A DNA stretch of 34,702 bases, taken from contig NZ_MJIL01000038.1 of NCBI RefSeq assembly GCF_001939735.1, positions 1 through 34,702 on the forward strand, in the 5' to 3' direction. Numbering within the stretch: the first letter of the stretch is position 1; every line of letters begins with the position of its first letter. The notes below the pieces were generated by a model. That model was not told the DNA's origin and made no database searches. It saw only the letters and a program-made list of their open reading frames with translations. Source of the stretch: Photobacterium proteolyticum (GTDB lineage Bacteria; Pseudomonadota; Gammaproteobacteria; Enterobacterales; Vibrionaceae). A program made the position numbers and the translations under genes. This document shows, in pieces, positions 25,973-34,615 of this stretch.

Positions 25973-26883
25973 TGTGGCTTGCATTGTTTCCATTGGTCAT
26001 ACTAGTTATCGGTTATTGGTGGGAAAAAAAGAAAGTTTCCAGAAACATTGAAGCGCATATCCGTCTTGAACTTGAAACAGCTAAGACAGAAGTAACAAAG
26101 ACTGTTATTAACGCTGATAAATTTGATGATGGTTGGAAAGTACGCATAAAAACAAAGTATAAGAATGTTCTATCGCTACTATCACCCAATCCAGCGAGAA
26201 AAATAGGGTTGTTTATGCTGATAGCATGCATCGCTTTGTATATTTTGGATGTGGTATTAATCAACCAAGGGATAATCATTATTTATAGTATAGGGTTACC
26301 GTTAGGATTTACTTTGTTTTTGATTAAGCTGAATCAGTTGCAAGCATCGCGTTTTAAAAAGCATTTTCCTGATGCGCTGAACATCCTTTCGGGAGCTCTA
26401 TCTTCTGGGCAGAGTATTATCCATGCCTTCGAGTATGTCGGAAATCAAATGGATAACGAGGTCGGGGAAGAGTTTAAATTAATGTCAGAGCGTTTACTTA
26501 TCGGAGAGGATCCTGATGATGTATTGGAAAGAAGTGGCGAGAAATTTCCTTACATTGAGTACTTTTTCTTTGTGTCGACAATCAGAATAAACCTATCAAG
26601 GGGGGGGCAACTAAAGGAAATTATCAATAGGATTAACCGTATCATGTTTGAGGCGAGATCCATTGATAAGAAGAAAAGTGCATTGACATCAGAAGCGAGA
26701 GCATCTGCTAAAATTATTGCAGCATTGCCAGTGATATTTCTGATTATTCTGAGATTTACCAGTCCTGAAAATTACAATTTTGTAATGTTTGAAGAAGGCG
26801 GAAAGCCAATTTTTTATTATGTATTGATAAGTGAGTTGATTGGATTTATTTGTCTTTCTCTGATCCTTAGAGGTGTCGATTGA
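25969..26883 (+). CDS. tadB: Tad inner-membrane platform protein TadB
   Basis: A 304-residue protein of the T2SSF/GspF type. N-terminal membrane segment (about residues 2-16), a pair of helices at about 80-125, the cytoplasmic four-helix domain with FPDALNILSGALSSGQSIIH (about 128-147) and EEFKLMSERLLIGEDPDDVL, and C-terminal helices (about 245-300). It forms the platform with TadC. It follows tadA with an ATGA overlap and overlaps or abuts tadC. Confidence 0.88.
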   Translation: MMWLALFPLVILVIGYWWEKKKVSRNIEAHIRLELETAKTEVTKTVINADKFDDGWKVRIKTKYKNVLSLLSPNPARKIGLFMLIACIALYILDVVLINQGIIIIYSIGLPLGFTLFLIKLNQLQASRFKKHFPDALNILSGALSSGQSIIHAFEYVGNQMDNEVGEEFKLMSERLLIGEDPDDVLERSGEKFPYIEYFFFVSTIRINLSRGGQLKEIINRINRIMFEARSIDKKKSALTSEARASAKIIAALPVIFLIILRFTSPENYNFVMFEEGGKPIFYYVLISELIGFICLSLILRGVD

Positions 26884-26884
26884 C

Positions 26885-27748
26885 ATGTTATGGCAAAACA
26901 ACTTTTTAGTTTTTTCTGTCATTATTTCAGTATTGATAGCATTGCTCATCTTTAGGCTTTGGGACGCATTGGTTTCACGGTTGAATGTCAATAGTTTTTT
27001 AGGTGAAACCGAAGATGATAGGAAGTGGCTTGAACGAATGTCAATAGCAGTCGACTGGTTTAGTTTTAATCAGAATGAAATGAACAAAAAACTGATTTCA
27101 GCGGGAATTTATAGTACTTGGGTTGCGCGGCGGTACTATTTGATAAAAATTATTCCATTTACCATGTCTCTTATAGTCATTGTTATATCCTTTTTGAAAG
27201 GATATGCAAGCCTGCAACTGATGATCGTAAGTATCTCAGTAGTTGCCATAACGTTTTTGATTGCCCCTGATATATATGTTGATGCATTAGGCAAGAAAAG
27301 AATAAGACGAATTAGTGGCCGACTGCCGTTTTTGCTGGATCTTATGACTATGTGTGTTCATACAGGAATGACGATAGAGGCTACCCTTGAGCACTTAGCC
27401 AAAGAGTTGGTAACGGTAGATCGTGATTTGGCATATGTTGTGATGAAAACGGTAGAAAGGGCTCGTGTTATCGGAATAGAAAAAGCAATAAAGGAATTTT
27501 ATGAAACGGTTCCAACTAGTGAAGCACAGAGCTTCGTTATGACTCTTTCCCAAAGTTTACAATATGGTTCATCTGTCGGGCCCGTGCTGGCAAATTTATC
27601 TGCTGAAATTCGAGAAATCAACATGATGGAATTGGAGGAAAAGATAGGTAAGCTAGGAGCCAAAATGTCTATTCCTCTGATCATATTTATTATGGTTCCT
27701 ATCGTGGTTTTGATCGCGGCACCTGGAATTATGAGGATGTTAGGTTAA
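26885..27748 (+). CDS. tadC: Tad inner-membrane platform protein TadC
   Basis: A 287-residue T2SSF-type partner of TadB: membrane helix near the N terminus, a pair at about 90-135, the cytoplasmic domain with GRLPFLLDLMTMCVHTGMTI and SEAQSFVMTLSQSLQYGSSV, and a final helix pair (MSIPLIIFIMVPIVVLIAAP). I prefer the ATG at 26885, which has AGAGGTG about 10 nt upstream and lies just after the tadB stop, over an in-frame GTG at 26873. The stop overlaps the tadD start (TAATG). Confidence 0.88.
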   Translation: MLWQNNFLVFSVIISVLIALLIFRLWDALVSRLNVNSFLGETEDDRKWLERMSIAVDWFSFNQNEMNKKLISAGIYSTWVARRYYLIKIIPFTMSLIVIVISFLKGYASLQLMIVSISVVAITFLIAPDIYVDALGKKRIRRISGRLPFLLDLMTMCVHTGMTIEATLEHLAKELVTVDRDLAYVVMKTVERARVIGIEKAIKEFYETVPTSEAQSFVMTLSQSLQYGSSVGPVLANLSAEIREINMMELEEKIGKLGAKMSIPLIIFIMVPIVVLIAAPGIMRMLG

Positions 27749-28839
27749 TGAAACGTATTCTGGCTATATTACTTCTGAATATTTCACTGAGCGCATGTAC
27801 TACAAAAAACCAAGTGGATGAACTTGCCACAAAAGAAAAGATTATTTTATCTTCTGGCAAGAAGGAAGCTATTGTAGAGTTTTATAAGCGTCATTTATGG
27901 TCAAATGATGATTATAAAATCAAGCTTGTTAATACTTATCTTGAGCTCAATGACGTAAAGTCAGCTGAGTTATACGCAAGCTTGTTTGTTGATTCAGACA
28001 TGGATAAACCAGGTTATCGGTTGACAATGGCTGATCTCAGTTATCAAAAAGGTGATCTTGTATCTAGTGAAGAACATCTATCTTCCTACCTGAAGAATGG
28101 TGGGGAAAAATCGCATTATTACATTTTGTTAGGAAAAATAAGGGCCAATCAGAAAAAATATGTTGAGGCTTTGAGCTCATTTAAAGAAGCAAGAAAACAT
28201 GGAGCAACGGATCAGGAAGTCGCTAATAACACGGCTGTAGTTAGGTTACTGAGCTCTGATTATCAGGGAGCTATTAATGATTTACATCCCTATTTCTTAG
28301 CGGCACCTGAGAATAATAAGATTCGATCTAATCTCTTACTTGCAGCACTTCACGCCGGAAATAATGATGTAGCATTAGAGGTGTTGAAATATACCTACCC
28401 AGAAGATGAAGCAACGAATAGACTGTCTGGACTTTTGGTGGAGTTAGATAAAAATAAGAATGATGTATCAACTGCTGATAATAAGATAGGAAAAACTGAT
28501 AAACGAATTGAAATAAATAAAAACACACCAGTAAATAACAATATCTTGATTAATGAAAATGTTAAAAACACGGCTCATCAGACTGATAAAAAGACACCAA
28601 ACGCGAAAAATAGATACTGTGTTCAGGTTACTGCTTGGGAGCGTCCTCTACCAAACGAGTATATTAAAAGTTTAAAGGGAAAGTACGGATCGCTTTTTGT
28701 ACATTATGACGGAGAATTATTTCGTTACTGTGTAGGAACCTCATCAACGTTTACAAAAGCGAAGACAGTGTTAAACCAAGTTGAAGAAAAAGGTGCGTTT
28801 ATCACTACGTATCATAATTGCTATGTAGAGGCTCGCTAA
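27748..28839 (+). CDS. tadD: TPR lipoprotein TadD with SPOR-like C-terminal domain
   Basis: A 363-residue lipoprotein (lipobox NISLSA then Cys17). TPR-like helices fill about residues 60-225 (KSHYYILLGKIRANQKKYVE, VANNTAVVRLLSSDYQGAIN), as in TadD, the pilotin-like factor needed for secretin assembly. A Lys/Asn-rich linker (about 232-285) leads to a last segment of about 75 residues, starting RYCVQVTAWERPLP and containing LFRYCVGTSSTFTKAKTVLN, which resembles a SPOR domain. Four cysteines lie in that part. The extension is not part of the TadD I know. Start and stop are both coupled by TAATG. Confidence 0.8.
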   Translation: MKRILAILLLNISLSACTTKNQVDELATKEKIILSSGKKEAIVEFYKRHLWSNDDYKIKLVNTYLELNDVKSAELYASLFVDSDMDKPGYRLTMADLSYQKGDLVSSEEHLSSYLKNGGEKSHYYILLGKIRANQKKYVEALSSFKEARKHGATDQEVANNTAVVRLLSSDYQGAINDLHPYFLAAPENNKIRSNLLLAALHAGNNDVALEVLKYTYPEDEATNRLSGLLVELDKNKNDVSTADNKIGKTDKRIEINKNTPVNNNILINENVKNTAHQTDKKTPNAKNRYCVQVTAWERPLPNEYIKSLKGKYGSLFVHYDGELFRYCVGTSSTFTKAKTVLNQVEEKGAFITTYHNCYVEAR

Positions 28840-29354
28840 TGCGTATTGTCAGAGGTTCAGTAACTGTTGAAACAGCATTAGGTTTACCCGTCCTTTTGAT
28901 GATGTTACTGACTTTTGTTGAGCTTTGTTTTATGACGTTTGCTGTTACTTCAGCGGATTATGCATTGGCGGCTGCTGTAGCTGAAACTAAGAGAACAAAT
29001 ACAGCTAATGAAGAACAAACGGAAGCGTTTAAAAATCAGGTTATGGTGTCGCTCAATAATAATACTTTTAATTTATTGATGAATAGAACTGTAGAGTCGA
29101 CTTACAATGCTGATGTGTTATTTATTGATAATTTAGATGATTTACGTGAATGCAGTGAAAATCATTCTGATATTGAAACATGTTCAGGTATAAGTTCGGA
29201 TGCATACAATAAACCAATTGCTATTTATCGCTTGGAGTATGACTATACACCGAGCCTAAGTTTTATACTACCAAGTATTAGTATTAAAAAAGAAATTATT
29301 GCAATACAAGAGTCTCAACGATGCAAGTATAAATATGGTGGAAGTTGTGAATAG
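28839..29354 (+). CDS. tadE: Pseudopilin TadE
   Basis: A 171-residue minor pilin. The short N terminus MRIVRG is followed by SVTVETALGLPVLLMMLLTF, a TadE motif with a processing site after Gly6, Glu at +5, and a membrane helix. The C-terminal domain (about 60-171) has a Cys-containing middle (LRECSENHSDIETCSG) and a Cys at each end of the tail. I use the ATG at 28839, in the TAATG overlap with tadD, not the earlier in-frame start at 28818. Confidence 0.85.
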   Translation: MRIVRGSVTVETALGLPVLLMMLLTFVELCFMTFAVTSADYALAAAVAETKRTNTANEEQTEAFKNQVMVSLNNNTFNLLMNRTVESTYNADVLFIDNLDDLRECSENHSDIETCSGISSDAYNKPIAIYRLEYDYTPSLSFILPSISIKKEIIAIQESQRCKYKYGGSCE

Positions 29355-29910
29355 AAACTGTAAGGGTGTATTTACGATAGAATTAGCAATGATACTCATA
29401 TTTATATCATCAGTGTTTGCATTACAAGCTAACTATTTGGTTTCATTATCGAGGAAAAGCGCACTTGATAGAGCCAGTTATTCAGCAGTATCAATAGTAT
29501 CGGAAAGAAAGCAACTATATAGTGATGAAGGTGGATTGTGTGAATCAAATGGTATTGTAAGCAAATGTCCTAATGATATTGATACGCTGTTTAGTATTGT
29601 GTCATCAACATTAACAAGAACGATCAGTAATTTTGATGAAGCTGAACTTGGTTTCGTGGTTGAGGAGTATATTCCTTTGAATAATACATTTCAATTTACG
29701 AGAAAAAGCAGAGGCGACGTTAATGGGTGTAATTTTCCATCGCTTGCTCAAGGGGAAACTATGTCTCTATCACCAATAACATCGAAAAACAGAAAACTGC
29801 CACTTTATCAGGTTTCTATATGTTATCACACAAGCTTTAATGTAATCGGTGCCACGGAGTTAACGCCGTTTCATTTAGTATCATCATCATTTTCATTTGC
29901 GCGTTTTTGA
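29335..29910 (+). CDS. tadF: Pseudopilin TadF
   Basis: A 191-residue minor pilin with a TadE-like N-terminal motif: NCKGVFTIELAMILIFISSV, where Gly precedes the predicted cut and Glu is at +5, followed by a hydrophobic helix and a secreted domain with several cysteines (CESNGIVSKC, GCNFPS, SICYH). The start is uncertain: ATG at 29335 (used here) or GTG at 29347, which would overlap the tadE stop more tightly and give 187 residues. It ends just before tadG. Confidence 0.78.
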   Translation: MVEVVNRNCKGVFTIELAMILIFISSVFALQANYLVSLSRKSALDRASYSAVSIVSERKQLYSDEGGLCESNGIVSKCPNDIDTLFSIVSSTLTRTISNFDEAELGFVVEEYIPLNNTFQFTRKSRGDVNGCNFPSLAQGETMSLSPITSKNRKLPLYQVSICYHTSFNVIGATELTPFHLVSSSFSFARF

Positions 29911-29912
29911 TA

Positions 29913-31178
29913 ATGTCAAGAAATTTGAATAAACATAAAGGTGCCGCTATGATCATTTTTGTTGGTTTTTTGCCATTCATGGTTATGATTATGGCTTTCT
30001 CAGTGCAGTTGTCGCAGCAAATGCTTGCAAAGGCAAGGCTTATCGAAGCAGCAGAAGTTGCAAGTTTGGCACTTGTTGCTGATACACAGGGTACAGCTGA
30101 TGATCATAATGAGCTGGCAGCTAATATTATTGACAGGTATATTAATGATAACAAAGGCACAATATCTATTACTATGACAGATATGGAGTGTTCGGATAAT
30201 AATGGCTGTCTAGATAAAAGAGATGAGACTGAGCCTTTCAGGGAAATGATGGTTAGGGCGAAAGCTCGTTACGATGCCTGGATGTTTTATGAAAACGTTA
30301 ATATAGAACCCGAGTTTGAACTTAACAGTCAATCAGTCTCAAGGCGGTACCTTCCAAGACCGGTTGATATTTATTTCATTGTTGACTTTAGCTCATCAAT
30401 GGGTGATATGTGGCAAAGTGGAGAGACGAAAACAAAATTGTCTGTAGTCAAAACAACACTTAAAAAAGTTATTGAAGACTTGAAAGACTTCAATCGTTAT
30501 AACACTGATAGAAGTCGTGTTGCCCTAATTGGATATCATCAATATAACGTAAGAAATATAAACGGGCAACGTATTATATACGACATGGATATATATAAAA
30601 GTATTACTAAAACAGTTAATGAAATGTTTAACGAAAAACCTAAAGCAGATGATTTTTTTCAAGGAAATGATCCCTATGCACCAAGAACATTCAATGATGT
30701 ACAACTTACTGATGATTATGATTATTTTATTTCAGAGGTTGAATCTTCAATCGCAAGTGGTCGTTTTCGTGCGGTAACGCATTCTTGGCAAGGTATGCTT
30801 CGTGCTGCGGTAGTTTCTGACCAAGCAACAAATCTTAACCCTGTTCAAGTTTTTATCGTTTTGTCCGATGGAAAGGATAATATTCGAGAGTTTTACGATG
30901 GTCAAACAATGTATAAATCTGATAACTTTCTAAAAAAACTGGCTAAAAATGGTCTGTGTGATAAGTTGTTTGAAAATATGAAAAGAAAACTATCGCGTCA
31001 TGGTGGAAATATATCGGTTGTAGGCGGTGTTATTGGTATTGACTTTTCCCTTGATAAAAACACAAATGGATTTTATCAGTGTATGGGAGAAAATAATATT
31101 TACCATGCCAGCCAAGGAGAACATGTTTATAAATATATACTTCAATTGCTTAATGAAGAAACGGGAAGGCTGATGTAA
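29913..31178 (+). CDS. tadG: TadG-like protein with von Willebrand A domain
   Basis: A 421-residue protein with an N-terminal TadE/TadG-like membrane segment (about residues 10-35, GAAMIIFVGFLPFMVMIMAF). Residues about 145-415 form a vWA domain: the MIDAS motif DFSSSM follows VDIYFIV, and a second metal-site aspartate is in VFIVLSDGKDN. It probably sits in or spans the envelope and contributes to pilus function or adhesion. I use the ATG at 29913, 2 bp after the tadF stop. Its stop overlaps the next gene by TAATG. Confidence 0.85.
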   Translation: MSRNLNKHKGAAMIIFVGFLPFMVMIMAFSVQLSQQMLAKARLIEAAEVASLALVADTQGTADDHNELAANIIDRYINDNKGTISITMTDMECSDNNGCLDKRDETEPFREMMVRAKARYDAWMFYENVNIEPEFELNSQSVSRRYLPRPVDIYFIVDFSSSMGDMWQSGETKTKLSVVKTTLKKVIEDLKDFNRYNTDRSRVALIGYHQYNVRNINGQRIIYDMDIYKSITKTVNEMFNEKPKADDFFQGNDPYAPRTFNDVQLTDDYDYFISEVESSIASGRFRAVTHSWQGMLRAAVVSDQATNLNPVQVFIVLSDGKDNIREFYDGQTMYKSDNFLKKLAKNGLCDKLFENMKRKLSRHGGNISVVGGVIGIDFSLDKNTNGFYQCMGENNIYHASQGEHVYKYILQLLNEETGRLM

Positions 31179-31780
31179 TGGATATAAAATGGATGGTTAT
31201 AATTATTGTATTAATATTGTTGCTTCCTGTTGGTTTTGTCAAAGCCAACTGCTTGCAATTAGATGATATTTACAGTGATAGTAAAAAGTTCAACTCGTAT
31301 GAAATTTCTTACCAAGAAAAAGGAATGATGGTATCAATTATCAAAGGCAAAAATGAATTTAAAAACAAGTTAGCAAAAACAAAAATCACTGAAGAAAAGA
31401 ACTGTTACTTTAACCCAAGTACACTGTCATTAGTTTTGCTTTTTGATTTTGATGGTCATAGCCTTAATGAAGAACAAAAAAACATATTAAAACAATATGC
31501 TAAGTTAGTAAAAAATGAATCTCAGATTCTGATTGAGGGACATGCAGACCAAGTAGGAGAAAAACCTTATAATTATGAATTGTCGAGGAAACGTTCAAAT
31601 GAAGTGATGGGTTTTCTAAATGAAATTATGGTAGATGGTTATAAACTAAAACAAAAAAACTGGGGTGAAATGTCACCAATTTGCACCGAAAAAAAGAATA
31701 AGGAGTTAGGTTGTAATAGGAGGGTTGTTATTTTACCCGTAGAAGTTGAAAATCGTATATTAAATTCAACTGTGGAATGA
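31178..31780 (+). CDS. OmpA-family peptidoglycan-binding protein, last gene of the tad operon
   Basis: A 200-residue protein with a signal peptide (about 1-23) and a C-terminal OmpA-like domain (about 85-190): LLFDFDGHSLNEEQKNIL, LIEGHADQVGEKPYNYELS and SRKRSNEVMGFL, with the conserved Asp and Arg that contact meso-diaminopimelate. No N-terminal barrel, so it is probably periplasmic and anchors the pilus complex to peptidoglycan (inference). OmpA-type genes commonly close Vibrio tad loci. Confidence 0.85.
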   Translation: MDIKWMVIIIVLILLLPVGFVKANCLQLDDIYSDSKKFNSYEISYQEKGMMVSIIKGKNEFKNKLAKTKITEEKNCYFNPSTLSLVLLFDFDGHSLNEEQKNILKQYAKLVKNESQILIEGHADQVGEKPYNYELSRKRSNEVMGFLNEIMVDGYKLKQKNWGEMSPICTEKKNKELGCNRRVVILPVEVENRILNSTVE

Positions 31781-31782
31781 AT

Positions 31783-31807
31783 AAAATGTTATTTTTTACA
31801 TTTTTTT
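31783..31807 (+). terminator. AT-rich terminator of the tad operon
   Basis: A 7-bp stem (AAAATGT 31783-31789 with ACATTTT 31798-31804) runs into a T run immediately after the stop of the OmpA-like gene. The stem is weak in GC, so confidence is moderate. Confidence 0.5.
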
Positions 31808-31895
31808 GGTTGTAATCTTTGAGTTTTAATATTATTGATTATTACAGTTTATTTAATCCAAAATTAAAATAAATTTCACAGAAGAAATTTAAGCT

Positions 31896-32700
31896 TTAAA
31901 AAGATACTGAGTCTCAGGCATACCAAGTTCTGTAAGTCTGTTTAGTGCTTTGATATGGCGTAATTTTAACCTATATGAACATTGTCATTTCTCAGGCCTA
32001 AATGCCCAGCTAGCAACTGTTTTACTCGGTACATCGTTGTTTTAGAGAGCTAACGCTTGTGATTATCATACCGCTTTTTCACTTTTTTGGAGCCGTAAAC
32101 CTTTTGGTAACCTACGGCTAAATTCCAAGGGTGGCCAAGGCGGTACCCTCTCTTAGTGGAATGATCGGAATAGCTCGCTTAATCCTTATCGCAATGTGGT
32201 AATCCCTTGTGTTATAAACTCCATACCCAGGTATTTCAATGATTCTCGAGTAAGTTCGGAAGAGCATCAGCATCAGTGGTATTCGATAAGCTTAGTTCTG
32301 ACGCGACTATTTCGTGAGTGCCGGTACCCACTGTGATATGCCGTCTTCTTTAGACTCTATGCTTTCTAGCAGTATCATGCTTTTTTCGTAAACGACCCCT
32401 CAACTTGTTTGGCTCTTCGGCTGATACAAGTGTGGCTTGTACAGACTAGTGGGATGTTAGCTAGTTTGAACGGTGTACCAATAAGCCCTTTTAACATACT
32501 CAGTGACATAGAGAATACCTGTTCGTTAGTGATGAAAAAGTCGCTGAATCGGCTTGATTACCGTGCTTGTTATGTTTGCTTTGCTTGCTCTTTTTTATCG
32601 CTTCCTTATCAATCCAGAATGTTAAAGAACCACGCTTAAGCAAGGCGTTGTTATACTGTTTACGGTGAGCTTCTTTGAGGCGAGATTTCGGAATAAAGAC
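31896..32700 (-). pseudogene. Decayed IS5-family transposase
   Basis: Translating the minus strand in pieces gives an IS5-type (IS903-like) transposase broken by several frameshifts and stops. In order from the N terminus: YNNALLKRGSLTFWIDKEAI (near 32600-32660), MLKGLIGTPFKLANIPLVCT then SHTCISRRAKQVE (near 32400-32500), ITVGTGTHEIVASELSLSNT (near 32280-32345), YNTRDYHIAIRIKRAIPIIP (near 32155-32215), GHPWNLAVGYQKVYGSKKVK (near 32080-32140), and the C-terminal end ALNRLTELGMPETQYLFK (near 31896-31950). The order and spacing fit a full-length original. It cannot be expressed as a transposase. It separates the tad operon from the EAL/AraC pair. Confidence 0.85.
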
Positions 32701-32755
32701 TATAAATTTCGTTTAATATTTCTGTTCAGATCGTAAGTGCACATTTTATAGAAAT

Positions 32756-32773
32756 GCAACTATGCAACAATGT
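32756..32773. mobile_element. Possible terminal inverted repeat remnant of the IS
   Basis: CTATGCAACAATG (reverse complement CATTGTTGCATAG) resembles the outer end of IS903-group elements and lies about 60 bp outside the transposase N terminus, as expected. No matching end is visible on the other side, so that end is probably lost. Confidence 0.4.
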
Positions 32774-32961
32774 TCATTTAGTCTGGTGGTATCTTCTTAT
32801 AAACAGGGCTATCTTGATCTTTCAATTGATCTTAACTCTGCATTAATTTTAGTTATTACGTCAACTTTTTGTGTTTATATGATTAGTGTTTGGTGTTATT
32901 CATATATGTTATTAATAATAGCTAAGTGAATAATATGCTATAAAAGCAAAATAATTATATT

Positions 32962-33642
32962 ATGAGTAAAGTTGCACTGTATACAAGTTGTTATCATGCT
33001 AATCATAAAATTAACCTAGGTTCAGGGGTGTTAACCGAATTTGATCTTTTTTTTCAGCCAATTTTACAGTCTGTTATTTATAAACACTTTCCGTTTGAGG
33101 TGAATATAGGAGTGTACTGCAAAAGTGAGAGTATAGATATTGTGCAAGATGTTAATATTTATAAAATCCCACATGAGCAATTTGGACACCATAAAAATCT
33201 ATCAGATCAGTACCCTGATTTTTTAGTATCTCTAAATGTACCTCTTTCAAGACTATGTGATCTAGACTTTATTCACTTTGTTACACTTCATGTGCCAGTA
33301 AAATTGGCTATCGAAGTTATTGCTATTGATGTTAACCCATTCTCTATTGAACTGAATGATAACATATCACTTTTAAGAAAGTTCGGTGTACAGTTATGGC
33401 TGAGCGATTATCTTTGTTATTCTTCAAAAAAACATATGGCTTTTGGTATTATCGAATGGGACATGGTAAAGGTAGATATATCGGATTGTTTGAAAAAATC
33501 AAAATATGAAATGATAATAAATTCCATTTTCCCTTTATTAACTGAATATACTCGATTTGGTGTTATTCTGAAAGGTTTCGAAAATAATTCCCAACATCGT
33601 TTTATATTTAATGCTAATTATTATGATGGTCTATTTTTATGA
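32962..33642 (+). CDS. Degenerate EAL-domain protein
   Basis: A 226-residue protein that follows the EAL (c-di-GMP phosphodiesterase) fold order: FFQPI (30-34), VSLNVPLSRL (89-98), LAIEVIAID (115-123), LLRKFGVQLWLSDYLCYSS (137-155), WDMVKVDIS (166-174), VILKGFEN (201-208) and YYDGLFL at the end. The catalytic set is broken: the EAL signature is missing (IGVYCKSE around 49-56), DDFG reads SDYL, and the final EGVE reads KGFE. Asn92, Glu118, Asp149 and Lys170 remain. It is therefore likely a binding or protein-contact domain, not an active enzyme (inference). The stop overlaps the AraC gene by ATGA. No good ribosome site. Confidence 0.7.
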   Translation: MSKVALYTSCYHANHKINLGSGVLTEFDLFFQPILQSVIYKHFPFEVNIGVYCKSESIDIVQDVNIYKIPHEQFGHHKNLSDQYPDFLVSLNVPLSRLCDLDFIHFVTLHVPVKLAIEVIAIDVNPFSIELNDNISLLRKFGVQLWLSDYLCYSSKKHMAFGIIEWDMVKVDISDCLKKSKYEMIINSIFPLLTEYTRFGVILKGFENNSQHRFIFNANYYDGLFL

Positions 33643-34451
33643 GTAATGTAGTAATTGCAAAAAAAATTACACTGAAATCTAATAGAATAGATAGTGAATT
33701 TTATGCTATAGAGCATAGGATTGTTCGATTAAAAAATGTAACTGGTCACGTATCTTTTTTAGGAAAAACATTTTCGATAAATGATGGAAGTTGTATTTAT
33801 GTCCCCTCTTATACAAAAGTTCACACCGATATATATGCAAAAAATGACTTACCAATTGAACTTGAGATTATTATTATTGAAAAGGAGCACCTTGCAAATA
33901 TTATTAGTAGAATTGATATTTCAGAATTAAATAATGAAGGAACCTGTAGTTGTAATCAATACTTCCTTGATGGGGCGAAAGTAATAAGCATTATCAAGTC
34001 AATATTTGAAGTTACTAATAGTTGTCTTACTTATAAAGATGTTATTATTGAAGGGCTTACATTCTCTTTAATTCATTCTATTGTTGAATTCTCGTCATTA
34101 TCAATATTTAAAACAGCTTTTTTATCTGATAGATTCGTTGATAAAGTTGAAGAAATTGTATCCAAGGATATTAGATTAAAATGGAAATTAAATGAAGTAG
34201 CTGCGAGATTGAATATGTCAACAGCAACTCTGCAAAGAAAAATGCGAAGTGAAAATGTAGAGTTTAGCCACTTAATTCAGCAGATTAGATTGAAAAGAGC
34301 AAGAATATATTTAATGTCTACTTGTTTAAATATCTCTCAAATTTCAGAAAAATGTGGCTTTGAAAGTGCAGCATATTTTAGTAGTGTTTTCAAAAAAACG
34401 CATGATGTTTCACCTAGCCATTATAGAAAAGTCTTTAGAAGTGAGAGTTAA
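33639..34451 (+). CDS. AraC-family transcriptional activator
   Basis: A 270-residue regulator. The C-terminal double helix-turn-helix domain is clear (about residues 180-267): KLNEVAARLNMSTATLQRKM, FSHLIQQIRLKRARIYLMS, NISQISEKCGFESAAYFSSV and FKKTHDVSPSHYRKVF. The N-terminal half (about 1-150) may be a cupin-like sensor, with a CxC at about residues 107-109. The layout recalls virulence and pilus regulators such as ToxT or Rns, but identity is not claimed. Its ATGA overlap with the EAL-like gene means the two are made together. It is a plausible local activator of tad genes. Confidence 0.88.
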   Translation: MSNVVIAKKITLKSNRIDSEFYAIEHRIVRLKNVTGHVSFLGKTFSINDGSCIYVPSYTKVHTDIYAKNDLPIELEIIIIEKEHLANIISRIDISELNNEGTCSCNQYFLDGAKVISIIKSIFEVTNSCLTYKDVIIEGLTFSLIHSIVEFSSLSIFKTAFLSDRFVDKVEEIVSKDIRLKWKLNEVAARLNMSTATLQRKMRSENVEFSHLIQQIRLKRARIYLMSTCLNISQISEKCGFESAAYFSSVFKKTHDVSPSHYRKVFRSES

Positions 34452-34577
34452 TGGTTGGTTAAGCATTGTTAGTTCTATTTCGAGAATTATTTTGAAAAGT
34501 TTATCAGTATAAGGTCAATTTAAAGTCAAGTACTTTTTCGATAAGTGACGTAATATTTTTTTTGATCTAATTTGCTT

Positions 34578-34601
34578 ACCTCGATTATTATCGGGGTTTT
34601 T
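34578..34601 (+). terminator. Terminator after the AraC gene
   Basis: A 7-bp stem with one T-G pair (ACCTCGA 34578-34584 with TCGGGGT 34591-34597) has a 6-nt loop and ends in a T5 run on the plus strand, about 127 bp past the AraC stop. Confidence 0.75.
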
Positions 34602-34615
34602 CTGTTTGTATTATT

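Noticed and set aside
32409..32639. 76-codon plus-strand frame in the tad/AraC gap
   Set aside because: It runs antisense over the decayed transposase; the minus-strand translation explains the sequence.
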